Assembly (NCBI GenBank): GCA_002380675.1
Contig: DFWB01000273.1
Span: forward strand, 721 to 6,805
Length of the DNA: 6,085 nt
Source of the DNA: Akkermansiaceae bacterium UBA4145
Lineage (GTDB): Bacteria > Verrucomicrobiota > Verrucomicrobiia > Verrucomicrobiales > Akkermansiaceae
Direction of reading: 5' to 3'
The position numbers and the translations under genes are program-made. The notes below the pieces were generated by a model. The model saw only the letters and a list, made by a program, of their open reading frames with translations, was not told the origin of the DNA and made no database searches. Below are positions 5,534 through 6,085 of this stretch, piece by piece. How positions within the stretch are numbered: position 1 is the first letter of the stretch; the number at the start of each line of letters is the position of its first letter.

Positions 5534-6085
5534 CTCCTGAATCCCTACCCCTATGTCTTAGCGGCACTGACGCCTACGTACACGGGCCAGGGTCAAACTT
5601 TCTTATTATCGGTGAGCGGACGAATGTGGCGGGGTCGCCCCGCTTCCGAAAATTGATCAAGGAAGACCGCCTCGAAGAGGCCGTGGAGGTAGCACGCCAG
5701 CAGGTCAGCAATGGGGCCAACGTTATCGATATCTGCTTCGACGAAGGACTCATTGATGGAGTCGCCATGATGACCCGGTTCCTTCACCTTCTCCAAGGCG
5801 AGCCAGATGTCGCAAGAGTTCCCTTCATGATCGATTCTTCGAAGTGGGAAATCCTCGAGGCAGGTGTCAAATGTCTCCAGGGTAAAGGCATTCTTAATTC
5901 CATTTCTTTAAAGGAGGGAGAAGAGCGATTCATCGAACAAGCCAGAATTATCCGCCGCTTCGGAGCAGCAGTCGTAGTGATGGCATTTGATGAGCAAGGA
6001 CAAGCCGCAACTTACAAGGACAAGACGAGAATATGCGAGCGAGCTTATCGCATCCTCGTAGATCGGGTAGATTTCCCGCCAGAAG
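5530..6085 (+). CDS. metH: Split methionine synthase, methyl-folate/cobalamin subunit, N-terminal part (cut off by the window edge)
   Basis: The 185 visible residues start at the ATG overlapping the previous stop (ATGA). They begin with a linker C-L-S-G (9-12) and then the pterin-binding domain of MetH: N-F-L-I-I-G-E-R-T-N-V (23-33), F-R-K-L-I-K-E (39-45), M-I-D-S-S-K-W (100-106), G-K-G-I-L-N-S-I-S-L-K-E-G (118-130) and A-A-V-V-V-M-A-F-D-E-Q-G-Q-A (146-159). Folate-contact candidates D102 and N123 are present. This domain transfers the methyl of 5-methyltetrahydrofolate to cobalamin; the cap, B12-binding and reactivation domains should lie beyond the right edge. The normally near-invariant D-I-N-M-D-E-G is D-I-C-F-D-E-G (67-73). 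Translation is probably coupled to the gene before, which would give roughly equal amounts of the two parts. Identity is certain at the domain level; full length cannot be judged. Confidence 0.9.
   Translation, partial: MTPESLPLCLSGTDAYVHGPGSNFLIIGERTNVAGSPRFRKLIKEDRLEEAVEVARQQVSNGANVIDICFDEGLIDGVAMMTRFLHLLQGEPDVARVPFMIDSSKWEILEAGVKCLQGKGILNSISLKEGEERFIEQARIIRRFGAAVVVMAFDEQGQAATYKDKTRICERAYRILVDRVDFPPE

Noticed and set aside
5574..5796. Two minus-strand frames opposite the start of the folate subunit
   Set aside because: They are shadows of the well-conserved pterin-binding domain on the plus strand.

Overview
The window looks like a chromosomal segment of a free-living Gram-negative bacterium. 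The best guess is Verrucomicrobiota or a relative, based on the style of the exported PQQ-like beta-propeller, the weak or absent Shine-Dalgarno sequences and the moderately GC-rich coding. No phylogenetic marker is present, so this placement is inference only.

Left part (about 1-750), accessory-looking: a minus-strand gene that runs off the left edge encodes a Nif11-type leader peptide, the leader class of many RiPP (ribosomally made, modified peptide) precursors. It is divergent from a 62-residue unrecognised ORF on the plus strand, and a good intrinsic terminator (513-550) lies downstream of that ORF. About 200 bp of gene-free sequence then leads to a complete minus-strand tRNA-Leu with the unusual anticodon AAG (751-837).

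Middle part (992-4286), a likely three-gene plus-strand operon with gaps of 17 and 35 bp: an exported PQQ-like beta-propeller protein, a zinc-dependent medium-chain dehydrogenase of the sorbitol/threonine dehydrogenase type, and a short-chain dehydrogenase related to gluconate 5-dehydrogenases. The short-chain enzyme has Arg in place of the catalytic Lys (YxxxR instead of YxxxK). Together they suggest oxidation of a sugar, polyol or sugar acid, with the substrate unknown.

Right part (4287-6085), methionine synthesis: a 34-bp near-perfect dyad made of 8-bp tandem repeats lies just upstream of a split cobalamin-dependent methionine synthase. The homocysteine/zinc domain (369 aa) is a separate gene whose stop overlaps the start of the next gene (ATGA). 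That next gene begins with the methyl-folate (pterin-binding) domain and runs off the right edge.

The observations most worth following are the dyad operator in front of the split metH, the split itself with its diverged motifs, the Nif11 precursor at the left edge, the tRNA-Leu(AAG), and the YxxxR short-chain dehydrogenase.
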